DNA of 64,000 bases, from assembly GCF_000166135.1 (NCBI RefSeq), contig NC_014666.1:1178001-1242000 (forward strand), read 5' to 3'. Under the pieces are notes generated by a model that saw nothing but the letters and a program-made list of their open reading frames with translations, ran no database searches and was not told the origin of the DNA. The position numbers and the translations under genes were made by a program. This stretch comes from Pseudofrankia inefficax. Its GTDB lineage: Bacteria; Actinomycetota; Actinomycetes; Frankiales; Frankiaceae. Every line of letters begins with the position of its first letter. Within the stretch, counting starts at the first letter, position 1. Of the stretch, positions 17,869 through 30,380 are shown piece by piece.

Positions 17869-19515
17869 TCAGGTCGGGTACTGCGTGGTGGCGGGGTACT
17901 GGGGCGCCGCCGGGTACTGGCCGTCGGGGTATTGGGCGTCGGGGTACTGGGCGTCCGGGTACTGAGGGTCCGGGTACTGGGCGCCGGCCGGCGGGCCGCC
18001 GTTGCGATGGGCCCCGTTCAGGTCCGTCGCGGCGCTGCCGGCGGCGCCCCTGACGGCGATGACGAGCGCGCCGGTGTCCATCGGCGAGGGGACCACGTCC
18101 CGAGCGCCGGCCTGGCGCAGGCGCAGTGCCTCCGCGGCGTCGTCGGCCGCGGAGAGGATCACGTTGGGCACCGCGCCGGCCTTGGGGTCGCCGGCCAGGT
18201 GGGCGAGCAGGTCGGACGCCGTGGTGTCCGGCAGCTGCTGGTCGATCATGATGAGGTCCGGCTGGGCGCGGTGGATGGCGTCGAGCGCGAGCGCGCCGCG
18301 CGGCACGCTGATCGTGTCGGCCCCGAACGCGCGGGCCAGCGTCTGGGTCACCTGGGCCCGGGTCGCCGGGTCACCGCTGACGTGCACGACCCGCATGCTC
18401 GCGCCGGTCGGGATCCGGCCGCCGATCCCCGGCGGGAACGGGTCCTGGTCCGGGTCGGGGTGCGGGTAGCGGACGTCCACGGCGTCGAGCACCACCGCGA
18501 AGACGCTGCCGACGCCGTACCGGCTCGCCGCCGTCAGCACGCCCCCCATCGCGGTGACCAGCGCGTGCGACAGCGCGAGCCCGAGCCCGCTGCCCTCGAT
18601 CCGGGTCTGCTCGGCGCCGAGCCGCTCGAACGGGCGGAACAGCCGGGCCATCGCGTCCGGCGGCAGGCCCTGGCCGTCGTCCTCGACCTCGATGCGCAGC
18701 CGCCCGCCGGTGATCGGCACGATGCCGACCCGCACGGTGCCACCCTCGCGGCCGTACTTCAGCGCGTTGCCGACCAGGTTGAGCAGCACCTGCCACAGGC
18801 GGCGGCGGTCCGCGTCCGCGATCAGCGGCTCCGACGGGTGGATCACCCGGCGGATGCCGCGCCGCTGCGCGAGCGGCTCGACCAGCTCCACCACGCCCTC
18901 GACGATGTCCAGGACGTTGACCGGCGCCTTCGTGATGTCGCCACGGCCGGCGCGCAGCCGGGCCAGGTCCAGCACGTCGTCGATGATCGCCTGCATGTGC
19001 CGGCCGCCGGTGATGATCCGCTGGACGTCGTCCAGCAGGTTGTTCGGCAGCGGCTCCAGCTCCAGCAGCTGGGCGAAGCCGAGCATGGCGTTCAGCGGGG
19101 TGCGCAGCTCGTGACCGAGCCGGGCCATGAACTCGTCCTTGGCCCGGGAGTCCCGCGCGGCGATCACCCTGGCGTGGCGGTCGGTGACGTCGCGGGCGAC
19201 GAGGGCCACCCAGCCGGCCCGGTCGGCCCGGATCGTCACGTCGAACGGCACCGGGTTGCCGGCCATGTCCAGCAGGTTCGCCGAGCCGCGCCACTCGCCG
19301 AAGCGGGCCAGCCCGTCCAGCACGGTCTCGGGTGACACGCGCGAGGCCGGCTCCACCACCTCGGCGAGCTCGCGCAGGCAGGTCACGCCGGCCAGCCGGT
19401 CGCCGAGGAAGGCGCGCGCCGCGGCGCCGATGTCGAGCAGACGTCCGTCGGCACCGACCACAACCACGAGGTCGTTCAGTGCGTCCAACAGCGTGCGGGT
19501 GCTCACCTGGTCCAC
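17869..19515 (-). CDS. PAS hybrid histidine kinase with degenerate receiver and QYP-repeat tail
   Basis: The 548-residue protein is cytoplasmic. It has a PAS-like sensor (about 5-115), a HisKA domain with H-box GHELRTPLN, and an HATPase domain with N-box NLVGNALKYG, G1 DDGQGLP and G2 GSGLGLAL. A receiver-like domain spans about 375-495. The receiver keeps a possible phosphoacceptor (LIMIDQQLPD), but the usual acidic pair is reduced to SGD and the conserved Lys site reads VPSPMD, so it may be a pseudo-receiver. The last 40 residues repeat QYPDA/QYPAA units. No membrane segment is seen. No partner regulator is adjacent. The start is GTG 19515. Confidence 0.85.
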   Translation of the reverse strand: MDQVSTRTLLDALNDLVVVVGADGRLLDIGAAARAFLGDRLAGVTCLRELAEVVEPASRVSPETVLDGLARFGEWRGSANLLDMAGNPVPFDVTIRADRAGWVALVARDVTDRHARVIAARDSRAKDEFMARLGHELRTPLNAMLGFAQLLELEPLPNNLLDDVQRIITGGRHMQAIIDDVLDLARLRAGRGDITKAPVNVLDIVEGVVELVEPLAQRRGIRRVIHPSEPLIADADRRRLWQVLLNLVGNALKYGREGGTVRVGIVPITGGRLRIEVEDDGQGLPPDAMARLFRPFERLGAEQTRIEGSGLGLALSHALVTAMGGVLTAASRYGVGSVFAVVLDAVDVRYPHPDPDQDPFPPGIGGRIPTGASMRVVHVSGDPATRAQVTQTLARAFGADTISVPRGALALDAIHRAQPDLIMIDQQLPDTTASDLLAHLAGDPKAGAVPNVILSAADDAAEALRLRQAGARDVVPSPMDTGALVIAVRGAAGSAATDLNGAHRNGGPPAGAQYPDPQYPDAQYPDAQYPDGQYPAAPQYPATTQYPT

Positions 19516-19858
19516 ATCCCGTCGGGCCGTCCGCGGCGTGGGGGCGCCGGGGCGGACAGGGGCGGTTCGGCCGGGTGGTGGCGCGAGTCAGGGCCCACCG
19601 AGCCACCTCGGTGGGTGTACGCCACCCGTGTCCGTCCCACGGCGGCCAATGGTAGGGCGTGCTGTCATCCGGTGTTGTGGCGGGTTTGCGTGGCACGGCC
19701 GGGCGTAGCGTCACCGTGGACCCGATGCGACCATTCGTTAGCACGGCGGGCTCGTCCCGGAGTTAACGTCACATGTCGAATCGGTTCCGAAGCCCGGGGT
19801 GTTCGCCGTCCGCGGGGTGGGCGCGGCAGCGCACCCGGGGCGTGATATTCCGTGAACC
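19516..19858. other. Divergent intergenic region with a perfect hairpin
   Basis: The 343 bp between the kinase and the thiamine-binding-type gene carry no gene. A perfect hairpin with 9-bp arms CCCACCGAG / CTCGGTGGG and a CCAC loop lies at 19594-19615, about 80 bp upstream of the kinase start. With no T-run it could be an operator for a dimeric regulator or a leader structure in the kinase mRNA. Confidence 0.5.
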
Positions 19859-20164
19859 ATGCTTGTCGCCTTCAGCGTGACCCCGATCGGCGTCGGCGAG
19901 GACGTCGGCGCTCTGGTGGCCGAGGCCGTCCGGGTGGTCCGGGCCAGCGGTCTGCCCAACGAGACCACATCGATGTTCACGACCATCGAGGGCGAGTGGG
20001 ACGAGGTCATGGACGTCGTGCGCCGGGCGACCGAGGCGGTGGCCGCCGGCGGCGGGCGCGTCAGCCTCGTCCTGAAGGCCGACATCCGCCCCGGCGCCCA
20101 CGACGCCCTGCATGCCAAGGTGGCAACCGTCGAGCGTTACCTGGAGTCCTCGGGCGAGTCCTGA
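19859..20164 (+). CDS. MTH1187-family (DUF77) thiamine-binding-type protein
   Basis: A 101-residue protein with the family opening [22 protein letters not shown], followed by [28 protein letters not shown] and the terminal [13 protein letters not shown]. The fold is ferredoxin-like and oligomeric. Members have been reported to bind thiamine or hydroxymethylpyrimidine, but their cellular role is unsettled. Length is normal. It precedes the thioredoxin-like gene by 91 bp on the same strand and could share a transcript. Confidence 0.85.
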   Translation: MLVAFSVTPIGVGEDVGALVAEAVRVVRASGLPNETTSMFTTIEGEWDEVMDVVRRATEAVAAGGGRVSLVLKADIRPGAHDALHAKVATVERYLESSGES

Positions 20165-20255
20165 GGCCGCTCCCGTTCGGTCGGGCGAACGGTTCCTGAG
20201 CGTTCGGGAAAACAGTCGTGTCCGGCTCGGCCCGGTCGCCGTGGGAGGTGTCACG

Positions 20256-21290
20256 ATGGTGGGTATGCAACGTAGGCCTCCAGTCCCACCCGCGGCTGGT
20301 CGACAGGGCGCGCCCGGCGCCAGACCCCCGCGCGGGCAGTCCTCCCGCACCCAGGCCGGGCCGCTGCCGGACCGGCTCGGCGGGCTGCGGCTGGCCGGCG
20401 CGGTGCCGCTCGACCCGAAGCCGGCCGCGCCGCCCGCCGCCCGCCCGCCCGCTGGCCCGCCGGCCGGCGGCGCGGAGGGCGCCCCAGCCGGCCCTGTGAT
20501 CATTGACGTCACCGAGGCGACCTTTGCCGACGAGGTCGTCAACCGGTCCCTGCAGGTCCCGGTGGTGCTCGACTTCTGGGCCGACTGGTGTGGCCCGTGC
20601 AAGCAGCTCAGCCCGATCCTGGAGCGCCTGGCCGAGGCCGACGGCGGCCGGTGGGTGCTGGCGAAGATCGACGTGGACGCGAACCCGGGCCTCGCCCAGG
20701 CCGCGCAGGTCCAGGGCATCCCGGCGGTGAAGGCGGTCGTCGGCGGCCGGATCATCGGTGAGTTCACCGGCGCGATGCCGGAGGCCGAGGTGCGCGGCTG
20801 GCTCGACCAGCTTCTCGACCTCGTCGCCGAGGCCTTCGGTGACCTGCCCGGCGCCGGTGGCGGCGGCCCCGCCCGCGACCCCAACCTGACCGCGGCCGAC
20901 GAGGCGATCGAGCGCGGCGACCTGCCCGCGGCGGCCGCGGCGTACCGGGCCCGGCTCGGCGAGGCGCCGGCCGACCCGGAGGCGATCCTCGGCCTCGCCC
21001 GGGTCACCCTGCTGGAGCGGGTGAGCGGCGTCGACCCGGCGGACGTGCGCCGCCGCCTCACCGCCAACCCGGACGACGTCGACGCCGCGCTCGTCGCGGC
21101 CGATCTGATGATCGTGCACCAGGGCCAGATCGAGGACGCCTTCGGCCAGCTGGTCGCGCTGGTCCGGCGTACCGCCGGCGACGACCGGGAGAAGGTGCGC
21201 GCCCACCTCGTCGGCCTGTTCCAGGCCCTGGGCGACGCCGACCCGGCCGTCCCCCCGGCCCGCCGAGCCCTGGCCGCCGCGCTGTTCTAG
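20256..21290 (+). CDS. Thioredoxin-domain chaperedoxin, CnoX/YbbN-like
   Basis: This 344-residue protein starts at ATG 20256 after GGGAGGTG. It has a Pro/Ala-rich N-terminal linker (to about residue 80), a thioredoxin domain with an intact WCGPCK active site near 111, and a C-terminal TPR-like helical domain (ADEAIERGDLPAAAAAYRARL onward). That layout is the CnoX/YbbN family, which in E. coli protects substrates from oxidation and hands them to chaperones; E. coli CnoX has lost the classical CxxC activity, whereas this one keeps both Cys and may also be an oxidoreductase. It ends at a strong terminator. Confidence 0.88.
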   Translation: MVGMQRRPPVPPAAGRQGAPGARPPRGQSSRTQAGPLPDRLGGLRLAGAVPLDPKPAAPPAARPPAGPPAGGAEGAPAGPVIIDVTEATFADEVVNRSLQVPVVLDFWADWCGPCKQLSPILERLAEADGGRWVLAKIDVDANPGLAQAAQVQGIPAVKAVVGGRIIGEFTGAMPEAEVRGWLDQLLDLVAEAFGDLPGAGGGGPARDPNLTAADEAIERGDLPAAAAAYRARLGEAPADPEAILGLARVTLLERVSGVDPADVRRRLTANPDDVDAALVAADLMIVHQGQIEDAFGQLVALVRRTAGDDREKVRAHLVGLFQALGDADPAVPPARRALAAALF

Positions 21291-21296
21291 ACGAAG

Positions 21297-21332
21297 GGCC
21301 GGAACGGGCGCTGGGTGGCACCCGTTCCGGCC
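21297..21332. terminator. Bidirectional terminator hairpin
   Basis: A 12-bp perfect stem, GGCCGGAACGGG / CCCGTTCCGGCC, with a 12-nt loop sits between the convergent thioredoxin-like gene and glgB. It serves both strands. The arm resembles the hairpin after terD at 30965-30999. Confidence 0.75.
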
Positions 21333-21352
21333 TCCTGGCCGTGCGCTGAGGG

Positions 21353-23647
21353 CTATTCCCCCTCGTAGGCGAACCAGAGGGTGGCGAGGGCTGGCAGGGT
21401 CAGCGGGGCCGAGGCCGGCTGGCCGTGGTGCGGCTCGGCGCTGGCCGTGACCTCGCCCAGGTTGCCCTGGCCGGCGCCGCCGTAGCTGCCCGCGTCGGTG
21501 TTGAGCACCTCGCGCCAGCGGCCGGTCCTGGGCAGGCCGAGCCGGTAGCCGTAGTGCGGGCTGCCGGAGAAGTTGGTGACGCAGGCCAGCATCGTGCTGC
21601 CGGCGCCGCCGGCCTGGGGCTCGCCAGGGTGCTCCCCGAAGCGCAGGAACGACAGGACGTTGTTCTCCGCGTCGTTCGCGTCGATCCAGCCGAAGCCGCT
21701 CGGGTCGTTGTCTTTTGCCCAGAGCGCGGGCGTCGCACGGTAGGCGCGGTTCAGATCGCCGACCAGGCTGAAGACGCCGCGGTGGCCCGGGTCGTCGAGA
21801 TGGCCCCAGTCCAGGGTGGTCGCCTCGTCCCATTCCCGGTCCTGGCCGAACTCGCAGCCCATGAACAGCAGCTGCTTGCCCGGGTGAGCCCACATGTAGG
21901 CGTAGAGCGCGCGCAGGTTGGCCAGCTGCTGCCAGCGGTCGCCCGGCATCTTGCGCAGCAGCGAGCCCTTGCCGTGCACGACCTCGTCATGGCTGAACGG
22001 CAGCATGTAGTTCTCGGAGTAGGCGTAGACCATCGAGAACGTCACCTGGTGGTGGTGATACATCCGGTAGATGGGCGCCTTGGTCATGTAGTCGAGCGTG
22101 TCGTGCATCCAGCCCATGTTCCATTTGAAGCCGAAGCCCAGCCCGCCGAGATGGGTCGGCCGGGTGACTCCCGGCCAGGCCGTCGACTCCTCGGCGATCA
22201 TCATCGCGCCCGGTGCCTTGCGGTACACCGTCGCGTTGACCTCCTGCAGGAACGACACCGCGTCGAGGTTCTCCCGGCCGCCGTGGATGTTCGGAATCCA
22301 CTCGCCCGGCTTGCGGGAGTAGTCGAGGTAGAGCATCGAGGCGACGGCGTCGACCCGCAGGCCGTCGATGTGGAACTCCTCGAACCAGTACAGAGCGTTC
22401 GCGACCAGGAAGTTGCGCACCTCGGGCCGGCCGAAGTCGAAGACGAACGTGCCCCAGTCCGGGTGCTCGCCGCGGCGCGGGTCCCCGTGCTCGTAGAGCG
22501 CGGTGCCGTCGAACCTGCCGAGCGCCCAGTTGTCCCGAGGGAAGTGGGCGGGCACCCAGTCGACCAGCACGCCGATGCCGGCCTGGTGCAGCGCGTCGAC
22601 CAGGTAGCGGAAGTCGTCGGGGCTGCCGAACCGGGACGTCGGCGCGTAGTAGGCCGACACCTGGTAGCCCCACGAGCCGCCGAACGGGTGCTCGGCGACC
22701 GGCAGGAGCTCGACGTGGGTGAACCCGGCCTCGCGCACGTAGTCGACCAGCTCGGTCGCCAGCTGCCGGTAGGACAGGCCACGCCGCCAGGAGCCCAGAT
22801 GCACCTCGTAGACGGAGATCGGCGCGGCGTGCCACGCGGTGCCGGCCCGCTCGGCCATCCACGCCTCGTCCGACCAGACGTGGTCGGACTCGAACACGAC
22901 GCTGGCCGTCGCGGGCGGCGTCTCGGTGTGGGTCGCCATCGGGTCGGCCTTCTGGCGCCACACGCCGTCGAAGCCGAGGATCTCGAACTTGTACCGGGTG
23001 CCCGCGTCGACGCCGGGCACGAACAGCTCCCAGATCCCGGTGTGGCCCAGCGAGCGCAGCGGGTAGGCCCGGCCGTCCCAGAAGTCGAAGTCGCCGACGA
23101 CACGCACGCCTCGGGCGTTCGGCGCCCAGACGGCGAAGCTCACCCCGCTGACGACACCGCCGCCCGGCGTCGGGTAGTGGCGCACATGCGCGCCCAGCAC
23201 CGTCCACAGCCGCTCGTGGCGCCCCTCGGCGATCAGGTGCAGGTCGACCTCGCCGACGGTCGGCAGGTAGCGGTAGGGATCGTCGACCAGGTAGGTGGAG
23301 TCGGGGTAGGTGACCTCCAGCCGGTAGTCGGGCACCTTGCCGATGGGCACCGCCACGCCGAAGACACCGCTGGAGTGCAGCCGGGTCGTCGGGTAGCGCT
23401 CGTCGCCGACGACGACCGTGACACTGACCGCGTCCGGGCGCAGCGCCCGCACGATCGTCCAGTCACCGGCCGGATGGGCTCCCAGGATGCCGTGGGGCTG
23501 GTGATGGCGCCCCCCCACCAGCCGGTCGAGCTCCCCGCGTGGCAGGTCGATGCCAGGCGGCGCGAGGACCGGCTGCTCGGCGAGCGCCGGGCCGTCCGTC
23601 GCTGGCCTCGGGCGACCGTCGTCAGTGTCGATCACTTCAGCTCCCAC
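21353..23647 (-). CDS. glgB: 1,4-alpha-glucan branching enzyme
   Basis: GlgB makes alpha-1,6 branches in the linear glucan built by GlgE. The 764-residue GH13 protein has two N-terminal beta domains (N1 from about 45, then CBM48 with [20 protein letters not shown]) and the catalytic barrel with [11 protein letters not shown], the nucleophile in [10 protein letters not shown], the acid/base in AEEST and [12 protein letters not shown]. Length suits the N1-containing actinobacterial type. The start is GTG 23647, preceded by GGAAGAGA. It is 83 bp downstream of mak on the same strand, so the two are probably co-transcribed. Confidence 0.96.
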   Translation of the reverse strand: MGAEVIDTDDGRPRPATDGPALAEQPVLAPPGIDLPRGELDRLVGGRHHQPHGILGAHPAGDWTIVRALRPDAVSVTVVVGDERYPTTRLHSSGVFGVAVPIGKVPDYRLEVTYPDSTYLVDDPYRYLPTVGEVDLHLIAEGRHERLWTVLGAHVRHYPTPGGGVVSGVSFAVWAPNARGVRVVGDFDFWDGRAYPLRSLGHTGIWELFVPGVDAGTRYKFEILGFDGVWRQKADPMATHTETPPATASVVFESDHVWSDEAWMAERAGTAWHAAPISVYEVHLGSWRRGLSYRQLATELVDYVREAGFTHVELLPVAEHPFGGSWGYQVSAYYAPTSRFGSPDDFRYLVDALHQAGIGVLVDWVPAHFPRDNWALGRFDGTALYEHGDPRRGEHPDWGTFVFDFGRPEVRNFLVANALYWFEEFHIDGLRVDAVASMLYLDYSRKPGEWIPNIHGGRENLDAVSFLQEVNATVYRKAPGAMMIAEESTAWPGVTRPTHLGGLGFGFKWNMGWMHDTLDYMTKAPIYRMYHHHQVTFSMVYAYSENYMLPFSHDEVVHGKGSLLRKMPGDRWQQLANLRALYAYMWAHPGKQLLFMGCEFGQDREWDEATTLDWGHLDDPGHRGVFSLVGDLNRAYRATPALWAKDNDPSGFGWIDANDAENNVLSFLRFGEHPGEPQAGGAGSTMLACVTNFSGSPHYGYRLGLPRTGRWREVLNTDAGSYGGAGQGNLGEVTASAEPHHGQPASAPLTLPALATLWFAYEGE

Positions 23648-23730
23648 GCGTCTCTTCCGGTCTTCCGGCTGGTGTCACGATGTTTCCTCTCTTGCGTGCC
23701 CCCATTGGCCGCCCGGCCAACCTCGGCGCC

Positions 23731-25128
23731 TCAAGCGGCGGCGGATCCGGTCGGCAACGGTGGCTGGAGGGCGGTGAGCCGGCGGACGGCGCCGAGCGGG
23801 ATCTCGACCCAGGACGGCCGGTGCCGGGCCTCGTAGAGCACCTCGTAGACGGCCTTGTCCAGCTCGTACGCCCGCAGCTCGACCGCGTGCGCGGCCAGGT
23901 CGAGGCCACTGGCGGCCTGGTAGCCGTCGAGGAAGGCCACCCGGTTGCGCTCGGCCCACTCGCGGGCCCGGTAGGCCAGGCCCGGCTCGTCGGCGCGCTC
24001 CAGCAGCATCGACTGGGCGGCGTAGTCGAACGAGCGCAGCATGCCCGCGATGTCGCGCAGCGGCGAGTCCAGCCGGCGGCGCTCGGGCACCGGCCGGGCC
24101 GGCTCGCCCTCGAAGTCGAACAGCACCCAGCCGTTCTCCGTGCGCAGCACCTGGCCGAGGTGCAGGTCGCCGTGGATCCGCTGGTAGGGCGCCGCGGCGG
24201 TCTCCGCGGCCAGGGCGTCGTAGGCGGCCCGGGCGCCCCCCTCGTGCGGGGCGAGCTCGGGGACGGCGGTGAGGGCGGCGTCGAGGCGGCCGTGCAGGCC
24301 GAGAGCGGTGGTGTGCAGCGACTCGGGGTCGACCGCGGCCGTCGGGAAGCAGCCAGCCAGCAGGGTGTGCACCTCGGCGGTCGCAGCGCCCAGCCGTTCG
24401 GACTCGCCCGCGAAGTCGCCACCGACCTCGTCGGGGGGCAGGTCGCCCTCGGCGTACAGGTCACGGACGCTGGTGATCGCGAGCTTCCAGCCCTCGGTGC
24501 CGCTGCGCAGGTACTCCTGCATGAAGGCGAAGGTGGTGTCGGCGTCCGAGCCGCCCTCGCCCGCGCCGGGCAGTTCGCCGTCGAGCCAGGCCAGCGGGCT
24601 GGCGACATGGCGGGTGCCGGCGGCGGCCAGCGCCCTGGTGACCTCCAGGTCCGGGTTGACGCCCGGCCAGAGGCGACGGAAGACCTTGAGGATGTACTCC
24701 TCGCCGTACACGATCGAGGTGTTCGACTGCTCGGCGCCGACCGAGTGCGCCGGCAGCTGGCTCAGCGGCGCGACGGCGTGCGCCGCCAGGGTGCCGTGGC
24801 GTTGGCCGGCGGAGAGGAAGTCGAGCAGCGCGGCGCTGCCGTCCGCGTCGTGCAGACCGTCGTAGACCAGCCCGGTCGACATCTCGCCGAGCAGGAAGCC
24901 CGAGTGGCCGTGCGGCGCGTCCGGCCGGATCACCAGCGGGACCTGGTAGAGGTCGCGCGGGCCGCCGTCGGAGTAGACGACCTCGACGATCAGGTGACGC
25001 AGGCGGTCGGAGACGGGGACGTCCTGGACGATGCCCACCCGCGCGTCGGCGCGGCCCTTGCCCGCGAACCAGCGTTGCCTGGGCAGCCAGTCCGCCAACA
25101 GGGTCGTGAGCTCGGAATGGTCTCGCAC
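23731..25128 (-). CDS. mak: Maltokinase (Mak/Pep2)
   Basis: Maltokinase phosphorylates maltose with ATP to give maltose-1-phosphate, the GlgE donor. The 465-residue protein has an N-terminal cap domain (LADWLPRQRWFAGKGR), a kinase core with VYGEEYILKVFRRL as the ATP-site Lys segment, the catalytic-loop HGDLHLGQVL and the metal-binding VLFDFEGEPARP. It is free-standing rather than fused to TreS as in some actinobacteria. GTG 25128 follows GGGAGGTC, fixing the start. A structured 550-bp gap separates it from treS, so mak-glgB may have its own promoter. Confidence 0.94.
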   Translation of the reverse strand: MRDHSELTTLLADWLPRQRWFAGKGRADARVGIVQDVPVSDRLRHLIVEVVYSDGGPRDLYQVPLVIRPDAPHGHSGFLLGEMSTGLVYDGLHDADGSAALLDFLSAGQRHGTLAAHAVAPLSQLPAHSVGAEQSNTSIVYGEEYILKVFRRLWPGVNPDLEVTRALAAAGTRHVASPLAWLDGELPGAGEGGSDADTTFAFMQEYLRSGTEGWKLAITSVRDLYAEGDLPPDEVGGDFAGESERLGAATAEVHTLLAGCFPTAAVDPESLHTTALGLHGRLDAALTAVPELAPHEGGARAAYDALAAETAAAPYQRIHGDLHLGQVLRTENGWVLFDFEGEPARPVPERRRLDSPLRDIAGMLRSFDYAAQSMLLERADEPGLAYRAREWAERNRVAFLDGYQAASGLDLAAHAVELRAYELDKAVYEVLYEARHRPSWVEIPLGAVRRLTALQPPLPTGSAAA

Positions 25129-25681
25129 GGTCGACCTCCCTCTGGCCGGCGGCTGTGCGATCATGATCTACATCTCGCACGGCCGGAGGCCTGTAGTTGA
25201 CGCTGGGCCAAGGAGTGCGCTTCGAGAGGCTGCCGGCGGCTGGGTACGCGTCTCGATCACGCAGCCGGAGGGCCGTTGTCCCCGGATCCGGAGGCGTTAT
25301 CCCCTCGCGGGTCGTCGGATGTGGCGGTGTTCAGTTGAGTAGTTCCCCTGGGACGCGGGCCAAGACGAGCGACCGGGCCAGGCCGTCGGATCCCGGCCCG
25401 CCCCCTGGTCACCCACCCCGGCCTCTCCGGCGCCGAAGCGCCGGAGCACATATGCCGCGGCCCATCGGGATAGGGCCTAAGGCCTGTCTCCGATGGGCCG
25501 GTCGGCGAACCGACACGTCTCTGCGGCTGCCGTCAACCTAACGGACATGTCATCCGGTAGATAGCACTTGTCCATCCGATTTGCCAGAGATGGCGGGGCG
25601 CCCGTCCGCCCGTGGGCGGGCGCCCCCATACGAACACGCGGCGGCCCGGCCGGGCGTGCCCGGCGGGCGCTCGGCGTCCGT
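25129..25681. other. Structured intergenic region within the glg cluster
   Basis: This 553-bp gap between treS and mak holds three inverted repeats. 25595-25626 is GGGGCGC/GCGCCCC enclosing CCGCCC/GGGCGG, just past the treS stop and a probable terminator. 25459-25499 has 10-bp arms GGCCCATCGG/CCGATGGGCC. 25425-25446 has perfect 9-bp arms CTCCGGCGC/GCGCCGGAG with a CGAA loop. On the minus strand a TTGACG near 25535 could be the -35 of a mak promoter, but the spaced hexamer TCGGTT is a poor -10. I see no gene. Confidence 0.5.
25595..25626 (-). terminator. Probable treS terminator
   Basis: A long GC hairpin (outer arms GGGGCGC/GCGCCCC, inner CCGCCC/GGGCGG) lies 56 bp after the treS stop. No T-tract is seen, as is usual in this GC range. 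Confidence 0.55.
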
Positions 25682-27432
25682 TCAGCGCTGGAATTCACCC
25701 GCGGCGGACAGCGCGAACCAGTAGTGGCCGTGACCCGGGAGGGTGAGCAGGTAGGGCAGCTCGCCGATAGGCGGGAAATGCACCCGGCCGAGCAGCTCCA
25801 CCGGGACCATTCCCTCGAACCGGCGCAGGTCCAGCTCGACCGGCTGGGCGAACCGGGAGAGGTTCGCGACGCACAGCACCCGGTCGTCGCCGAGAGTCCG
25901 CACATACGCGAACACCGACGGGTTCGACGCGGCCAGCTCCTCGAAGTCGCCGAGCCCGAAGACGGCGTGGCGTTTGCGCACCTCGATCATGCGCTTCGTC
26001 CAGGACAGGAACGACGTCGACAGCCGCTGGCCCGCCTCGACGTTGAGGCCCTGGTACCCGTACACCGGGTCCATGATCGGCGGCAGGTAGAGCCGAGCCG
26101 GGTCGGCGGCGGAGAAGCCGCCGTTGCGGTCCGGCGACCACTGCATCGGGGTCCGCACACCGTCCCGGTCGCCCAGGTAGATGTTGTCGCCCATACCGAT
26201 CTCGTCGCCGTAGTACAGCACCGGCGAGCCCGGCAGCGACAGCAGCAACGAGGTGAACAGCTCCATCTGGTCGCGGCTGTTGTCCAGCAGCGGGGCCAGC
26301 CGGCGGCGGATGCCGATGTTCGCCTTCATACGCGGGTCCTGCGCGTACTCGGAGTACATGTAGTCGCGTTCCTCGTCGGTCACCATCTCAAGGGTGAGCT
26401 CGTCGTGGTTACGCAGGAAGATGCCCCACTGGCAGTTCGGCGGGATCGCCGGCGTCTGGGCGAGGATCTCCGAGATCGGGTAGCGCGACTCCCGGCGCAC
26501 CGCCATGAAGATGCGCGGCATCAGCGGGAAGTGGAACGCCATGTGGCACTCGTCGTCGTTGCCGAAGTACTCGACGACGTCCGACGGCCACTGGTTCGCC
26601 TCGGCGAGCATGACGCGGTCGGCGTACTTGGCGTCGATCTCCTTGCGGACCCGGCGCAGGTACTCGTGCGTCTCCGGCAGGTTCTCGCCGTTGGTGCCGT
26701 CCCGGACGTAGAGGTAGGGCACCGCGTCGAGACGGAACCCGTCGATGCCCAGGTCCAGCCAGAACCGCAGGACCTCCAGCATCGCGTCCTGGACGTCGGG
26801 ATTGTCGAAGTTCAGGTCGGGCTGGTGGGAGAAGAACCGGTGCCAGTAGTACTGGCCGCGCACCGGATCCCACGTCCAGTTCGACTTCTCCGTGTCGACG
26901 AAGATGATCCGGGCGTCCGGGTAGCGGTCGTCGGTGTCGGACCAGACGTAGAAGTCGCCGTAGGGGCCGTCCGGCTCGGAGCGTGAGGCCTGGAACCAGG
27001 GGTGCTGGTCCGAGGTGTGGTTCATCACCAGGTCGGCGATGATCCGGATGCCGCGCTTGTGCGCCTCCTCGACCAGCGAGACGAAGTCGCCGAGATCCCC
27101 GAACTCCGGCAGGACCTGGAAGTAGTCGGAGATGTCGTAGCCGCCGTCCTTGAGTGGCGACTCGTAGATCGGCAGCAGCCACAGGCAGTCGACGCCCAGC
27201 CAGTGCAGGTAGTCCAGCTTGCCGATCAGCCCGCGGATGTCCCCGGTGCCGTCGCCGTTGGAGTCGGCGAAGCCACGGATGAGCACCTCGTAGAAGACCG
27301 CCCGCTTGTACCAGAGCGGGTCCTTGGTGAGCCGGTCACCGAGCAGCGGCTCGGCGCCCGTCTCGGGGCCCATCGGGAGATCCTTCCCGGACCCCGTGTT
27401 CTCGTCGACGTTCGTTGCCCCCCCGTCGTCTG

Positions 27433-27436
<4 letters not shown>
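25682..27436 (-). CDS. treS: Maltose alpha-D-glucosyltransferase (trehalose synthase)
   Basis: TreS isomerises trehalose and maltose; in the GlgE pathway it supplies maltose to maltokinase. The 584-residue GH13 protein has [19 protein letters not shown], the nucleophile in [10 protein letters not shown] (Asp237), the acid/base in [10 protein letters not shown] and [11 protein letters not shown]. The C-terminal beta domain ends at GHYWFAL. No maltokinase domain is fused. The ATG at 27436 overlaps the glgE stop by 4 bp (ATGA), so the two are coupled; a longer reading to 27562 would only read into glgE. Confidence 0.96.
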
Positions 27437-29418
<1,982 letters not shown>

Positions 29419-30380
29419 CGCTGCGACCTTATCCAGACGAACCACGGGCTCAATGATCCGCCTCCGAGATGGCAAATGGCGATACCCCAACGTGAACTGC
29501 GTGAGACCACCGGACACCCCCATGTGGTGATCTGGTGGGGGTGACTCTGGGCGTGGGACGAGCGCCCGGCCGGTTGACCCGTGGTCGATGTTCCCAGGTT
29601 GGGTCTGGGAAACCGCGCGGGGCACAGTTGGTCGTCGACGACGCCGTCCGAAGCGGGGTCACGCTGCGGCTGACACCCGCCAGCGCGGGCCGCCGACCCG
29701 ACGGGTCGTCGCTCCGAGCAGGCCGTTCACCTGGAATTGCCATGGACGCCCCCACCTTCGTGGGATCTGCCGGTGTCTGGCCGCGAATCCGAACGGTCGG
29801 GCGGCACCCGCGACCGCCGCCCCGGCGTCCGGACGCCGCCGCGCCGGGCGCCCGCCGGGCACGGCGGCGTCCCGGGCCGGACCTCTCCGGGCACCGGCGG
29901 CAGCGATCCGTGCGTGTCGGCCGGGTGACAGCACGGCGCGCGGCACCCCCGGGCGACCGGCGGGGCACGGCGGCGGGGCACGGCGGGGGCAATGACGGGG
30001 TACAGGGCGGGCCGGCCGCGACGGTGCGCCGCAAAGGAGTCCTTATGAGGACCTTCGCCGGGCCTGGACGGCGCCAGAAGCGGCAAGAATGTCGCGGTCC
30101 GGGCCAGGTTGCCGGCGCACGAAGGGGAGCGTGCGTCGCCGCGCGGCTCCCGGCGGCCCACGTTTCGCATTCGGAGCCGGGCGCGCCGCCCGCGTCGGGA
30201 ACTCTGGGCACCGCATCATTCGTATGGCTCTTCAGAAGCCCCGGTGCATGTCGCCCGGACGGGCGAGCGCCCGGTCCGGCCGAGTATGGGCAGTAGGCTG
30301 CCGCTCGTACCGGCAGCGAGCCAGGGTGTGGGTGCTCGGGGCGCCGAAGCCCCGTCCGCACGGACAGCGGGAGGAAAACA
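29419..30380. other. Divergent intergenic region upstream of glgE and terD
   Basis: A 962-bp gap. Several long open frames cross it on both strands, but none has a plausible start, family motif or ribosome binding site, so I treat it as non-coding. It contains GC-rich low-complexity stretches around 29810-30000 (runs of CGGCGGGGCACGG type). A likely -10 for terD lies at 30294-30299. Confidence 0.45.
30294..30299 (+). promoter_or_regulatory. Candidate -10 element (TAGGCT) for terD
   Basis: TAGGCT lies 82 nt before the terD GTG and fits TANNNT. The region 17-18 bp upstream (CCGGTCCGGCC) is not a standard -35, which could mean an alternative sigma factor or an activator. Confidence 0.4.

Noticed and set aside
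29535-30296. 253-residue plus-strand open frame in the gap upstream of terD
   Set aside because: Its product is Arg/Pro/Gly/Ala filler without a motif and its end overlaps the likely terD promoter.
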